Positions 16,244 through 24,655 of a stretch of 64,000 nucleotides of DNA are shown here, piece by piece (within the stretch, counting starts at the first letter, position 1; every line of letters starts with the position of its first letter). Source of the stretch: Natrinema hispanicum (lineage in GTDB: Archaea > Halobacteriota > Halobacteria > Halobacteriales > Natrialbaceae); NCBI RefSeq assembly GCF_004217335.1, contig NZ_SHMP01000008.1, positions 153,816 to 217,815 of the forward strand, read 5' to 3'. Position numbers and translations under genes: made by a program. The notes under the pieces were generated by a model. It saw nothing but the letters and a program-made list of their open reading frames with translations. It ran no database searches and had not been told where the DNA came from.

Positions 16244-17103
16244 GCGTCCAACGGGGCGGTCTGGGGAGAGTAACGCACATTATCGGTGAAGGGCTCGAGG
16301 GGCGGATCGCCAATCGACATCTGGCACTGTTCGGGCTCGGATTCGTCGGCCTGTTTTTCGTCTTGCCGATCCTGTTGTTGGTCCCGGAGAGTCTGAACCT
16401 CGGGTCGACGACGCCGTTCGAATCCTACCGGCGTGTCCTGAACGGCATCTACGTGGACGCGTTCGTTCGATCGTTCCTCTATGGATTCGTGACGACCGCT
16501 GTTACGCTCGCGTTGGCGTACATGCTGTCGTACTTCCTCGCGTTTAGCACCGAGCGCGTCCGCACAGCGATGATTCTCATCATCGTCCCACTGTGGATCG
16601 CGTACATCGTCCGCTACTTCGGCATCCTGCTGTTCCTGTCACCGGCCGGTCCCCTGGCCGACTTGACTGGGTTCGAGACGGACCTGCTGTTTACCACCCC
16701 AGCCGTCGTTATCGGCCTCGCGAACGTCTACCTGCCGTTCGCTGTGTTGCCGATCTACAACTCCTTGAACGCCATCGATGAGGAACTGGTCAACGCTTCG
16801 CGTGTACTCGGTGCCGGGAAGTGGCGGACGATAACCAAGGTCATCTTCCCACTGAGCCTGCCAGGACTGGTTGCTGCCGGTCTCATCGTGTTCATCCTTG
16901 CGGCCGGCTCGTTCCTCGGTCCGGCTGTGCTTGGCGGCCCGAAACAGACCATGATCGCGAACGTCATCGCACAGGCGTTCCTGGACAACTTCAACATCCA
17001 GTTCGCCTCCGCACTGGCGATCGTGTACACCGTCTTGCTCGTCGGACTCCTGTTGGTGTTCAACACGCTGTTCGATCTTCAGGAGGTGCTTGGGAACATA
17101 TGA
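16240..17103 (+). CDS. potB: Spermidine/putrescine-type ABC transporter permease
   Basis: A 287-residue integral membrane permease with about six helices. The first helix is preceded by a roughly 25-residue cytoplasmic N-terminus. The EAA loop is visible as Asn-Ala-Ser-Arg-Val-Leu-Gly-Ala-Gly-Lys followed by Val-Ile-Phe-Pro-Leu-Ser-Leu-Pro-Gly. The Ala-Gly-Ser-Phe-Leu-Gly-Pro-Ala-Val-Leu-Gly-Gly-Pro segment is diagnostic for PotB. It overlaps both neighbours by four bases, consistent with stoichiometric synthesis of the transporter. Confidence 0.88.
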   Translation: MSVQRGGLGRVTHIIGEGLEGRIANRHLALFGLGFVGLFFVLPILLLVPESLNLGSTTPFESYRRVLNGIYVDAFVRSFLYGFVTTAVTLALAYMLSYFLAFSTERVRTAMILIIVPLWIAYIVRYFGILLFLSPAGPLADLTGFETDLLFTTPAVVIGLANVYLPFAVLPIYNSLNAIDEELVNASRVLGAGKWRTITKVIFPLSLPGLVAAGLIVFILAAGSFLGPAVLGGPKQTMIANVIAQAFLDNFNIQFASALAIVYTVLLVGLLLVFNTLFDLQEVLGNI

Positions 17104-17888
17104 GTACACGTACGACAGCACGGCTCGAGGGAGTCACGTTCCGGGCGCTCATCACGCTCGTATTCGCCTTCCTCCTGTTGCCGGTCCTGATCGTCATCCT
17201 GACATCGTTCACGCCACAGAATTTCCCGGCGATTCCACAGGAGGGGTTCTCGCTCAAGTGGTACCAGGAACTGCTGGCTGACCAGCGACTACTCAACGCG
17301 CTCACGGTGAGCCTGATCGTCTCGACGGTATCGGCGATCCTGTCTGCCATCATCGGGACGATCGCCGCTATCGGCTTCGTTCGCGGGGAGTTCCCCTACA
17401 AAGAACAGATATCGACGGTCATGCTCCTCCCGATGATCATCTCGCCCGTCATCACGGGAATCGCGCTCGTCCGCTATTTCAGCACCATCCAGCTTCCGTC
17501 GGGCTTTCCGGCGCTCATCCTCGGCCACACGGTGCTGTCGCTTCCGTACGTCTTCTTGCTGGTGCGTTCGGAGTTGCTCACCTACGACCGGGACCTCGAG
17601 CGCGCATCGCGCGTTCTCGGTGCGGATCCCGCTACCACGTTCCGGCACGTGACTGGCCCCATCATCTCGCCAGCCATCCTCGCTGGCGCGTTCATCGCGT
17701 TCGTCGTCTCGTTCGGCGAGTTCACGGCAACGCAGTTTCTCATCTCGCCGGGCACCAGCACCGTTCCGGTCGTCATCTACACGATGCTCCGAACAGGGCT
17801 GACCCCGACGATCAACGCACTCTCGGTCGTGCTCATCGTCGTCATGCTCGTCCTCGCACTCGCTAGCCGAAAGCTCTCGTCTACGTAA
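17100..17888 (+). CDS. potC: Spermidine/putrescine-type ABC transporter permease
   Basis: A 262-residue permease that pairs with PotB. The ATG at 17100 overlaps the potB stop (ATGA) and was chosen over a much longer in-frame extension lying inside potB. The EAA loop reads Arg-Ala-Ser-Arg-Val-Leu-Gly-Ala-Asp-Pro. The segment Ser-Phe-Gly-Glu-Phe-Thr-Ala-Thr-Gln-Phe-Leu matches the PotC-type substrate-channel region. This is the last gene of the transporter operon; 86 bases further on lies one copy of a 77-base structured repeat that could end transcription. Confidence 0.88.
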   Translation: MSTRTTARLEGVTFRALITLVFAFLLLPVLIVILTSFTPQNFPAIPQEGFSLKWYQELLADQRLLNALTVSLIVSTVSAILSAIIGTIAAIGFVRGEFPYKEQISTVMLLPMIISPVITGIALVRYFSTIQLPSGFPALILGHTVLSLPYVFLLVRSELLTYDRDLERASRVLGADPATTFRHVTGPIISPAILAGAFIAFVVSFGEFTATQFLISPGTSTVPVVIYTMLRTGLTPTINALSVVLIVVMLVLALASRKLSST

Positions 17889-17973
17889 TTCGTATCCTCC
17901 TCGATGGTCGTTGGTTCCCCGGCAGTGTTCAAATGCGGATTGGTAAGTAAGGTGTTACGTTTTCTGAGACGGG

Positions 17974-18050
17974 CTGCTGTCCCGCTGTCCCGGTGGGCTC
18001 GCGGTGTGGGGTACGGTCCCGCCGGAACTGACTGACAGGAGTCCGTATGG
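17974..18050 (-). repeat. 77-bp structured intergenic repeat, copy 1
   Basis: Aligns without gaps to 40553-40629 (59 of 77 positions identical by my count). Read on the minus strand it begins with a conserved block containing CTGTCAGTCAGTTCCGG. It continues with a variable 36-base hairpin (17990-18025) and ends with a conserved ACAGCAG. The hairpin keeps pairing although its arms differ between copies, for example G-C here against C-G or A-T pairs in copy 2. It lies between the convergent potC and DUF6360 genes. Confidence 0.7.
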
Positions 18051-18057
18051 ATGGTAA

Positions 18058-18369
18058 TTAGGCGTCGGAACGATCCGCAGCCGACTGCGTGTCGTGTGCC
18101 TCCTCGACGCGCGCGGCGTGTTTCTCGAGGTCCGCCGCAAGCGTCCGAGCTTGTTCGGGCGTCAACTCGAGGGCTTCCATATGCGCGGGCAGGTGGGCTT
18201 CGGTCATGTTGTCCAGTTCGAACTGCAACCGGACGCAGTCGGGGTCGTCTCGATTCGCTGTTGCGTTCACGACGGCTAGCGATTCCGTCTCGAAGTCGTG
18301 GCCCGTCACGACGGCGTCGACGAGATCGAGAGTCGTGTACGCGTTGACTTTCATTAGCCGGTCAGCCAT
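18058..18369 (-). CDS. DUF6360 family protein
   Basis: A 103-residue protein starting Met-Ala-Asp-Arg-Leu-Met-Lys-Val-Asn-Ala-Tyr-Thr-Thr-Leu-Asp-Leu. I recognise it from memory as the haloarchaeal DUF6360 family, often found beside the sirohaem nitrite/sulfite reductase. ATG at 18369 is used because it lies 1 base after the reductase stop codon, implying cotranscription; longer frames upstream are inside that gene. The C-terminal half is helical and charged. No catalytic motif or metal site is visible. Function unknown; the conserved neighbourhood suggests an accessory role for the reductase. Confidence 0.7.
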   Translation of the reverse strand: MADRLMKVNAYTTLDLVDAVVTGHDFETESLAVVNATANRDDPDCVRLQFELDNMTEAHLPAHMEALELTPEQARTLAADLEKHAARVEEAHDTQSAADRSDA

Positions 18370-18370
18370 G

Positions 18371-20146
18371 TTAGTCGTCCGATGGAATCGGTGTCCCGTC
18401 GGCTCGTGCCGGAGCAGGACTTGCCTCGAGGTCGTCGTCCTCGGCGTAGGGATACCAGGTGCGCTTCGTATTGTGCAGGTACGGATCATCGTAATCCGTC
18501 TCTTCTGGCTCGATGAGATCGGCCAGTTCCTCGTCGTCTCGCTCGAGGACGAACTCTCGGAAACTCTCCGAGCCGTCGCGGGCAGCCGCGAAGTTCTCGA
18601 GCAAGTTCGCGATCGCACCGGGGACTTCGTCCGCCGGGACGCGTTCGGCGACCCAGGAGGCGAACTGTGGGTCCTCTCCGAGTCCGCCGCCGAGCCCGAT
18701 ATCGAGGGCTTCGACCGGTTCGCCGTTCTTGCGCGTTTTCATCCCTCGCAGGGAAACGTCGGCGATCTGAGGCTGGGCACACGAGGCCGTACAGCCAGAC
18801 AGGTGAATGTGGAAGTCCTCCACGCCGTCCGGCAGATCGACGTTCTCCTTGAGCCAGCGGGCGTAGCGCACCTGCCGATTCTTCGTTTCGACGATCGAAA
18901 GCGAGCAGAACTCGGTGCCCGTACAGGCGATCGAGCCGCGCTGGAACGGATGCGGATCGGGGCTGTACTCCTCGAACACGGATTCTGCGAGCAGCGCGTC
19001 GAGGTTCTCGTCAGGAACGTCCGTGAGGATGATGTTCTGACGCTGCGTCAGCCGCACTTCACCGGAGGCGTACGCCTCGGCCGCATCGGCGATCTCGGAG
19101 GCGTCGTCGACGCCAATCCGGCCGACGAGGACGTTCAGTCCGACGTAGAAGTTCCCGTCTGCCTGTTCGTGGACGCCGACGTGGTCGTGTTTGCCGTCGG
19201 CGTCGCCCGCGTTGTACGAGTACGACTCACGGAGATCGTCGCCGGCCGTCTCGAGTTCGAAGTCGACGTAGTCTTCCTGCAGCGTCTCGCGGACCGTTTC
19301 GGGCCCCCAGTCGTCGACGAGGAACTTCATGCGAGCGTTGTAGCGGTTCTCGCGGTCACCGTGGTCGCGGAAGAGCGCGGAGAGTCCACCCGCGACGTCG
19401 ACGGCCTGCTCTGGGGTGGCGAAGACATCGATGTTCCGGGCGAATCGCGGCTCGTTGCGCGAGAGGCCGCCGCCGACGCGGACGTTGTAGCCGGTCACCG
19501 TCTCCCCGTCGATCACCTTCTCGGCAGGTTCAAACGAGAGGTCGTTGATATCGCCCTGCCCACAGCCTTCGTCACAGCCCGTCACCGACACCTTCCACTT
19601 CCGCGGGAGATTCGAGTGTGCCTCGTTCTGCTTGAACGTCTCGTTGAGTTCGGTTGCCAGGGCACCCGCATCGACGTGCTCGTGTTTGTCCTTGCCGGCG
19701 ACCGGGCAGCCGACGATGTTCCGCCAGGAGTCACCACACGCCTGCACCGTCGAGAGCCCGACGTCCTCGAGGCGCTCGAAGATTTCGGGGACGTCCTCGA
19801 GTCGGATCCAGTGGAGCTGGATCGCTTGCCGGGTGGTCACGTCGAGCCAGCCGTTGCCGAACTCGGGGTTTTTGGCGGGGCCGCGAGAGAACTCGTCGGC
19901 AAGTTCGACGATGCGCCGGAACTGGCCCGGCTCGAGGACGCCACTCGGCGGGCCGATCCGGAGCATGAAGTACGATTCTTGCCCGGCCCGCTGGTGGTAT
20001 AAGCCGAACCATTTGAAGCGCTCGAACCAAGCGTCTCGCTCGTCTTCGGGAATCGACTCCCAGCCCTCCTCGGCGAAGCGCTCGATCTCGGCGCGTATTT
20101 CGGTTCCATAGAGTTCGTCCTTCCAGTGCTCGACGTCGGTAGGCAT
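18371..20146 (-). CDS. nirA: Ferredoxin-dependent sirohaem nitrite/sulfite reductase
   Basis: A 591-residue sirohaem reductase with two ferrite-reductase-like repeats. The [4Fe-4S]-sirohaem ligands are Cys408 and Cys414 (Ile-Ala-Cys-Thr-Gly-Thr-Glu-Phe-Cys) and Cys452 and Cys456 (Ser-Gly-Cys-Thr-Ala-Ser-Cys-Ala-Gln-Pro-Gln). The enzyme reduces nitrite to ammonia or sulfite to sulfide with six electrons from ferredoxin. Haloarchaeal homologues are usually assigned as assimilatory NirA, but no nitrate reductase or nitrate transporter is nearby, so sulfite remains possible. ATG at 20146 is preferred over an upstream in-frame start (20233) because a TATA-like box lies about 30 bases before it. 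Confidence 0.85.
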   Translation of the reverse strand: MPTDVEHWKDELYGTEIRAEIERFAEEGWESIPEDERDAWFERFKWFGLYHQRAGQESYFMLRIGPPSGVLEPGQFRRIVELADEFSRGPAKNPEFGNGWLDVTTRQAIQLHWIRLEDVPEIFERLEDVGLSTVQACGDSWRNIVGCPVAGKDKHEHVDAGALATELNETFKQNEAHSNLPRKWKVSVTGCDEGCGQGDINDLSFEPAEKVIDGETVTGYNVRVGGGLSRNEPRFARNIDVFATPEQAVDVAGGLSALFRDHGDRENRYNARMKFLVDDWGPETVRETLQEDYVDFELETAGDDLRESYSYNAGDADGKHDHVGVHEQADGNFYVGLNVLVGRIGVDDASEIADAAEAYASGEVRLTQRQNIILTDVPDENLDALLAESVFEEYSPDPHPFQRGSIACTGTEFCSLSIVETKNRQVRYARWLKENVDLPDGVEDFHIHLSGCTASCAQPQIADVSLRGMKTRKNGEPVEALDIGLGGGLGEDPQFASWVAERVPADEVPGAIANLLENFAAARDGSESFREFVLERDDEELADLIEPEETDYDDPYLHNTKRTWYPYAEDDDLEASPAPARADGTPIPSDD

Positions 20147-20240
20147 TACGACCGCATATGGAAGGTACACATAAGACACGTCGTCTGTCGTCAGTTCTCC
20201 CCGCGTCTCGGCGGTTCCGGTCGTCTTTGCCACCAGCGAC

Positions 20241-20564
20241 TTACGGACGTTCGCCGTCGGGTTCGACGAGCCACTGGACGTCCTCGGGGTCGTATGGATA
20301 GAAGTCGTCGTTCACGATGCGGCCGACGGGAAGGCGCTCGATCGAATCACGCGTGCCACACTCGAGACACTGCCCGACTGCGTGGGCGACGACGATCGAG
20401 CCGTCGATGTCGACGTCGACGAACGCCTCGAGCAGGACGTACGCTGGAGAACAATCACAGAACGCGCCGGTAGTGAGCGACCAGACGTCGCTGACGCTCA
20501 CCTGCCGACTATCGTTGATGCTGATCCACGCGCCGTCGTCGAGCGTTCGCAGGGCGATCGACAT
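20241..20564 (-). CDS. Uncharacterised cysteine-containing protein (107 aa)
   Basis: I do not recognise this family with certainty. The product has Cys-Asp-Cys near residue 36 and Cys-Leu-Glu-Cys-Gly near residue 67, which together could bind one zinc or iron. The N-terminal half is beta-rich, and the C-terminus ends in an acidic Tyr-Pro-Tyr-Asp-Pro-Glu-Asp motif. It is directly upstream of the nirA gene on the same strand, separated by about 94 bases containing the nirA promoter. It is probably a small haloarchaea-specific accessory protein; function unknown. Confidence 0.6.
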   Translation of the reverse strand: MSIALRTLDDGAWISINDSRQVSVSDVWSLTTGAFCDCSPAYVLLEAFVDVDIDGSIVVAHAVGQCLECGTRDSIERLPVGRIVNDDFYPYDPEDVQWLVEPDGERP

Positions 20565-21142
20565 ACGGGACGTTGGCCCACTGTCGCCCTTCGTCTATCG
20601 CCCCGTGCAAACCTTACCGACGTGCCGACGCCGTGTTCGCCGAAAACAGCATGACAGCAGCGGGTTCGAACCGTTTCGGCCGAACCCAGATATCGGAGAG
20701 AATAGCCGGTATAAGCGAGCACGCGACTCGTTCTGATCACCAGGTTGTGCTGGGGATGGAAGCGAGCATCTTCGATGTTTCATGGAGACGTACAGAAATC
20801 GCGCTCGCTTCGAGGACTGGGCGACTCGAGGGCTTACGACTTCGATGCAGTGGGGAAAAACTGCGCGCAGTTTGGACACCAGGCAGAGTTATCCGCTCGT
20901 AGTTTTTGTTTTCCACCGCAGGTGGAACACCGCGAGGCCGCATAACGAACCATACACCCCATCACGTGAGCACAATTATATCTTTGTCGTATTTGCTATT
21001 TCAACCGATAAAGATATGAAATTCAGCCACTGACGACGGTCAGAATTGGCGATACGTCAACGAGACTGATGTCCGCGATCTCGATTCGGTGACAACGAGC
21101 GAGAGAGGGATGTCCCGTGTGAGCGCGTGCTGTCGGCTCCTG
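20565..21142. other. Intergenic region with a possible decayed zinc-ribbon remnant
   Basis: No intact gene. On the plus strand near 20858-20945 a frame reads Asn-Cys-Ala-Gln-Phe-Gly-His-Gln-Ala-Glu-Leu-Ser-Ala-Arg-Ser-Phe-Cys. This looks like a haloarchaeal zinc ribbon in which a Cys has become Phe and the second knuckle is lost through a shift of frame. The rest of the region, AT-rich towards 20960-21030, shows nothing recognisable. Confidence 0.35.
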
Positions 21143-22759
21143 TTATCCCTGACCGACCAGCGAGTCTTCCTCGTCCCACTCCTGCTCGCGCAGTTCGTAC
21201 TTTTCGACTTTCCCAGTCGCCGTCGTCGGCAGTTGCTTGACGAACTCGACCCGGCGAACGACCTTATAGCTCGCGAGGTTCTCACGAGTGAAGTCGATGA
21301 TCTCCTCGGCGGTCACACCGGGATCCGTTGGATCACCGTTGGCAGGCACGATAAACGCCTTCGGCGTCTCGCCCCACTGGTCGCTCGGCGACGGAATCAC
21401 GGCAACCTCGGCGACCTCGGGATGTTCGTAGAGCGTGTCCTCGAGTTCGATACTCGAGATGTTCTCGCCGCCGGAGATGATGATGTCCTTCTTGCGGTCC
21501 TGGATCGCGATCATGCCGTTCTCGTCGACGGTGGCGAGATCGCCCATGTGGAACCAGCCCTCGAGACGGTCGTTGAACGCCCGTTCCGTCTCCTCGGGGT
21601 TCTCCCAGTAGCCTTCCATGATCTGGTTGCCACGGACGACGATCTCGCCGATCGTCGCGTCGTCCCACGGGACCTCGTTGCCGTCGTCGTCGACGACGCG
21701 AATCTCCGTGCCGAGCATCGGGATTCCCTGTCGCTTCTTGATGTCGTAGCGGGCCTGATCGTCCTCGAGGAAGCGATTGACCTCGGAGGTGGCGATGAGC
21801 GGGCCGGTCTCGGTCGCACCGTAGACGTGTGCCAGTTCCCAGCCAAACTCGTCTTCGACGGTTCGGATCGTCGATTCCGGCGGGGCGCTGCCAGCGGTCG
21901 CGACGCGAACGTCGTTGTCGCCCGTCGTCACCGGATCGTTCGTCTCGTGGTAATCGAGCAGCATGTTGAGCACGGTCGGTGCGGCACAGAAGTACGAGAC
22001 GTCTTCCTCCTGAATCGTCTCGAACACGTCGGCCGCGTCGACGCCGCGCGTACAGACGTGCGTGCCGCCGATACCGGTGATCGAGAAGACGTGACCCCAG
22101 CCGTTGACGTGGAACATCGGCAGCGTCCACAGATAGACGTCGTCATCGCTGATGTCACGGTGGACGGACGAAGAGTAGGCGTGGATGGTCTCGCCGCGGT
22201 GGTTTCGCATGACGCCTTTCGGATCGCCCGTCGTCCCCGAGGTGTAGTTGATCGTGATGATGTCCTCTTCGTCCATCTCGGGCCGGTCGTACGTCGGCTC
22301 GGTGTCAGCGAGCACCTCGTCGAAGTCCTCCCAGTCACCGTCGACCTCGTCGGCGTTGGACGCGATGAACGTCTCGACCGGAACCTCGTCACGGACGGCC
22401 TCGACCTGATCGGCGTACTCGTGATCTACAATGATCGCGGTCACGTCGCAGTCGTTGAGCATGTACTCGAAGTCCGACGGGACAAGCCGGTAGTTTAGGG
22501 GCGTGTGAACAGCCCCGATCTGGGTGATCCCGTAGACGGACTCGAGGTGGTAGTGGGTGTTGGGCGCGAGCACGGCGACGCGGTCGCCTTTTTCGACCCC
22601 GCGGTCCTGCAGCGCCGCCGAGAGTCGGTCGGCTCGCTCGCCGAACTCGTCGTAGGTGAATCGATCGCCGTTCGCAGCAACGATGGCCTCTTCCTCGCCA
22701 AAATACGTTCGGGCACGGTCTAAAAACTGTGGGACGAGCAGTGGTCGATCCATATTCAA
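21143..22759 (-). CDS. Medium/long-chain acyl-CoA synthetase (AMP-forming)
   Basis: A 538-residue ANL-superfamily ligase. The P-loop-like motif Tyr-Thr-Ser-Gly-Thr-Thr-Gly-Asp-Pro-Lys-Gly lies near residue 180. Tyr-Gly-Ala-Thr-Glu-Thr-Gly is near residue 315, Gly-Trp-Phe-His-Met-Gly-Asp near residue 405, and the C-terminal Lys in Pro-Thr-Thr-Ala-Thr-Gly-Lys-Val near residue 517. It activates a carboxylic acid to acyl-CoA via an acyl-adenylate. The overall pattern resembles AlkK-type ligases for medium-chain fatty acids. ATG at 22753 two codons downstream is equally plausible. It stands alone, so chain length and pathway cannot be inferred from context. Confidence 0.88.
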   Translation of the reverse strand: MNMDRPLLVPQFLDRARTYFGEEEAIVAANGDRFTYDEFGERADRLSAALQDRGVEKGDRVAVLAPNTHYHLESVYGITQIGAVHTPLNYRLVPSDFEYMLNDCDVTAIIVDHEYADQVEAVRDEVPVETFIASNADEVDGDWEDFDEVLADTEPTYDRPEMDEEDIITINYTSGTTGDPKGVMRNHRGETIHAYSSSVHRDISDDDVYLWTLPMFHVNGWGHVFSITGIGGTHVCTRGVDAADVFETIQEEDVSYFCAAPTVLNMLLDYHETNDPVTTGDNDVRVATAGSAPPESTIRTVEDEFGWELAHVYGATETGPLIATSEVNRFLEDDQARYDIKKRQGIPMLGTEIRVVDDDGNEVPWDDATIGEIVVRGNQIMEGYWENPEETERAFNDRLEGWFHMGDLATVDENGMIAIQDRKKDIIISGGENISSIELEDTLYEHPEVAEVAVIPSPSDQWGETPKAFIVPANGDPTDPGVTAEEIIDFTRENLASYKVVRRVEFVKQLPTTATGKVEKYELREQEWDEEDSLVGQG

Positions 22760-23129
22760 TCGAGTGCTGGCGGTGGTTTAAAACTAACTCAATTCCCCGA
22801 ATTTCGCAACAAATTAGGTATAATAATTCGTGATAGACTGAATCTGTTAGATGTGCGTGCGTGAGTATCCGGGACGTTCTCGGATACGTCGCAGCAACGC
22901 GTCTGGTAGTGGTTGGGACACGGAGTCGGATGGAGATTAGAAGCCGGAAGTCACAGGAGAGGGCGAGTAGTGTTGGGAGGGACACCGTCCTCACCCTCGA
23001 GTTGCGGCAAACGACTGTCCTCGTTGGCTGCCCTGGCAGCCATGATAGTTTATACCAAACACACTGTTGAATCTATCGCTACTTCGCAGTGAGTGGACCA
23101 ACGGACACGATGAGCGATCGAAACGGCTG
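22760..23129. other. Intergenic region, no gene seen
   Basis: 370 bases between two minus-strand genes. An AT-rich stretch (GGTATAATAATT near 22815-22826) upstream of the acyl-CoA synthetase could be promoter sequence. Open frames are short and unsupported. Confidence 0.4.
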
Positions 23130-23981
23130 TCACAACTTGTTGTACTGCAGCGCCGTGAGCTGTCCCTGCCACGCGTGCATGTCGCCGTCCGGGAGGTGCC
23201 AGACGACCTCTCCCTCCGTCGGCACGCGAACACCGTTTCGCGTCTCGTAGTTTCGCCAGTAGCCGGACCAGGGTGTCGACTCGTAGCCATCCTCAACACG
23301 TCGATACCGATCAGCGTGGACGCGAGCTATCTCATCGTCTTCGGTAAACGAAAACGTGAGCGAAGCGGACACGGTCCCGTTTTCGATGGTCGCTTTCGCC
23401 GTCCGCTCATCGATCGACTCCCACTCGACCCCCGCTGTGGGAAGGAGCGCAGTCGGATACCACACCGCCTCGGCGAGGTACCGCATCAGTGCTGCTTCTT
23501 CCAGTTCCGGACTCGAGTCGCCCCTCTCGAGTGGGATGACACCGAACAGCGACACGCTCGCAGCCCCCGTCCAGTCGTGGAACCGGTCACGGACGCGAAC
23601 CGAGACGAGCGGCGCAAGGCTGACTGACGCATCCCAGAGGAACCCTGGCGGATCGACAGTAACGTGCTGGGTCGCTGTAAACGGTTTCCACGACGATGTT
23701 GCATCGCCGGGGCGCAGTTTACCGGTCTGTTCGAGGCGGACCGAGTCGATGACTGGCTGTCCCTCCTGCAAGACGGTGTCGAAATATGTGCGGACGGGAG
23801 TGGGTAGTCCGTCAAGATCATCTTCGGTGACCACGCGCTCACGTCCCGTGGTCGCAGCCTGTCGAAGCTCGGCCACGCGCCGGGCCGTCTCACGCCGACG
23901 CCAGCCGATGCTGGCGAGAACGATGACGAGAAGCGCGATACCGATACCACCGACGCGTTCTCGAATGCGACCTGAGAACAT
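23130..23981 (-). CDS. DUF6544/DUF6920 family membrane-anchored protein
   Basis: A 283-residue protein with one N-terminal transmembrane segment (about residues 11-27) followed by a soluble domain. The motif series Leu-Pro-Thr-Pro-Val-Arg-Thr-Tyr, Val-Arg-Leu-Glu-Gln-Thr-Gly, Trp-Lys-Pro-Phe-Thr-Ala-Thr-Gln and Tyr-Leu-Ala-Glu-Ala-Val-Trp-Tyr-Pro-Thr-Ala-Leu-Leu-Pro matches, from memory, the bacterial and archaeal DUF6544 (now DUF6920) family. The domain has no known reaction, and no catalytic motif is obvious. It faces a PadR-family regulator across 147 bases on the same strand, so the two may be linked in expression. Confidence 0.75.
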   Translation of the reverse strand: MFSGRIRERVGGIGIALLVIVLASIGWRRRETARRVAELRQAATTGRERVVTEDDLDGLPTPVRTYFDTVLQEGQPVIDSVRLEQTGKLRPGDATSSWKPFTATQHVTVDPPGFLWDASVSLAPLVSVRVRDRFHDWTGAASVSLFGVIPLERGDSSPELEEAALMRYLAEAVWYPTALLPTAGVEWESIDERTAKATIENGTVSASLTFSFTEDDEIARVHADRYRRVEDGYESTPWSGYWRNYETRNGVRVPTEGEVVWHLPDGDMHAWQGQLTALQYNKL

Positions 23982-24128
23982 AGCTATACGGTCACATCAG
24001 CGTCCGAAACCATATTCCGCTTGCTTGTTGCTGGTTCACTGCGAGGGGATCCCTTCGACGCAACTGTGAGTTACGATCGATGGCACTATCGTTGCTCGAG
24101 ACCGCAGTGAACACGGCCGGTCTCGCCG

Positions 24129-24401
24129 TTAACCGATATACTGTGATTTCCATTCTTGTCGGTCCACGATCGCTTGCTCGCCGTCCGCTGTAATCGCATA
24201 GTAGTTCGTTCGCCTGTCGAGCTGTCCTTTCTCGACGAGGCCTTTGTTGACGAGGGTGTCGAGATTCGGGTACAGCCGGCCATGATTGATCTCGCTACTG
24301 TAGTATTCCTCAACCTCTTCTTTGATGTCCTGTCCAGACGGTCGCTCGAACCCAGCGATCACGTACAGCAGGTCTCGTTGAAATCCTGTGAGGTCATCCA
24401 T
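24129..24401 (-). CDS. PadR family transcriptional regulator
   Basis: A 90-residue winged-helix protein. Asp-Leu-Thr-Gly-Phe-Gln-Arg-Asp-Leu-Leu-Tyr-Val-Ile-Ala-Gly begins the domain, and His-Gly-Arg-Leu-Tyr-Pro-Asn-Leu-Asp-Thr-Leu is the recognition-helix signature of PadR. It lacks a long C-terminal dimerisation helix, as is common in haloarchaea. ATG at 24401 is preferred; an in-frame ATG eight codons upstream (24425) is possible. It is a likely repressor of a nearby gene (DUF6544/6920 protein downstream, or the divergent membrane protein). No symmetric operator was identified. Confidence 0.8.
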   Translation of the reverse strand: MDDLTGFQRDLLYVIAGFERPSGQDIKEEVEEYYSSEINHGRLYPNLDTLVNKGLVEKGQLDRRTNYYAITADGEQAIVDRQEWKSQYIG

Positions 24402-24655
24402 GTCACAGGCGTTCAGCTGATTCAATATTTGTTATCCAACACGTACACCACTGTAAGGTGGCGCAACTGGCCGTCTCTTTATTTGTCATGCTGAAATCGA
24501 GCGGGACACTCCACAGCGGCCGAAATCGATCACTGAGGAATAGTCTCCTCGTATTTTATTCGCCGTCACATTTCGCTCGACATTCGGTGACTTTCTCCAA
24601 TGTTTCAAATATACTGAAGGTAGCTAGCGATGCACGACAACACGACCACAGGTCT

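Noticed and set aside
18089..20002. A 637-residue plus-strand open frame
   Set aside because: Antisense of the sirohaem reductase, whose Cys ligands are intact on the minus strand.
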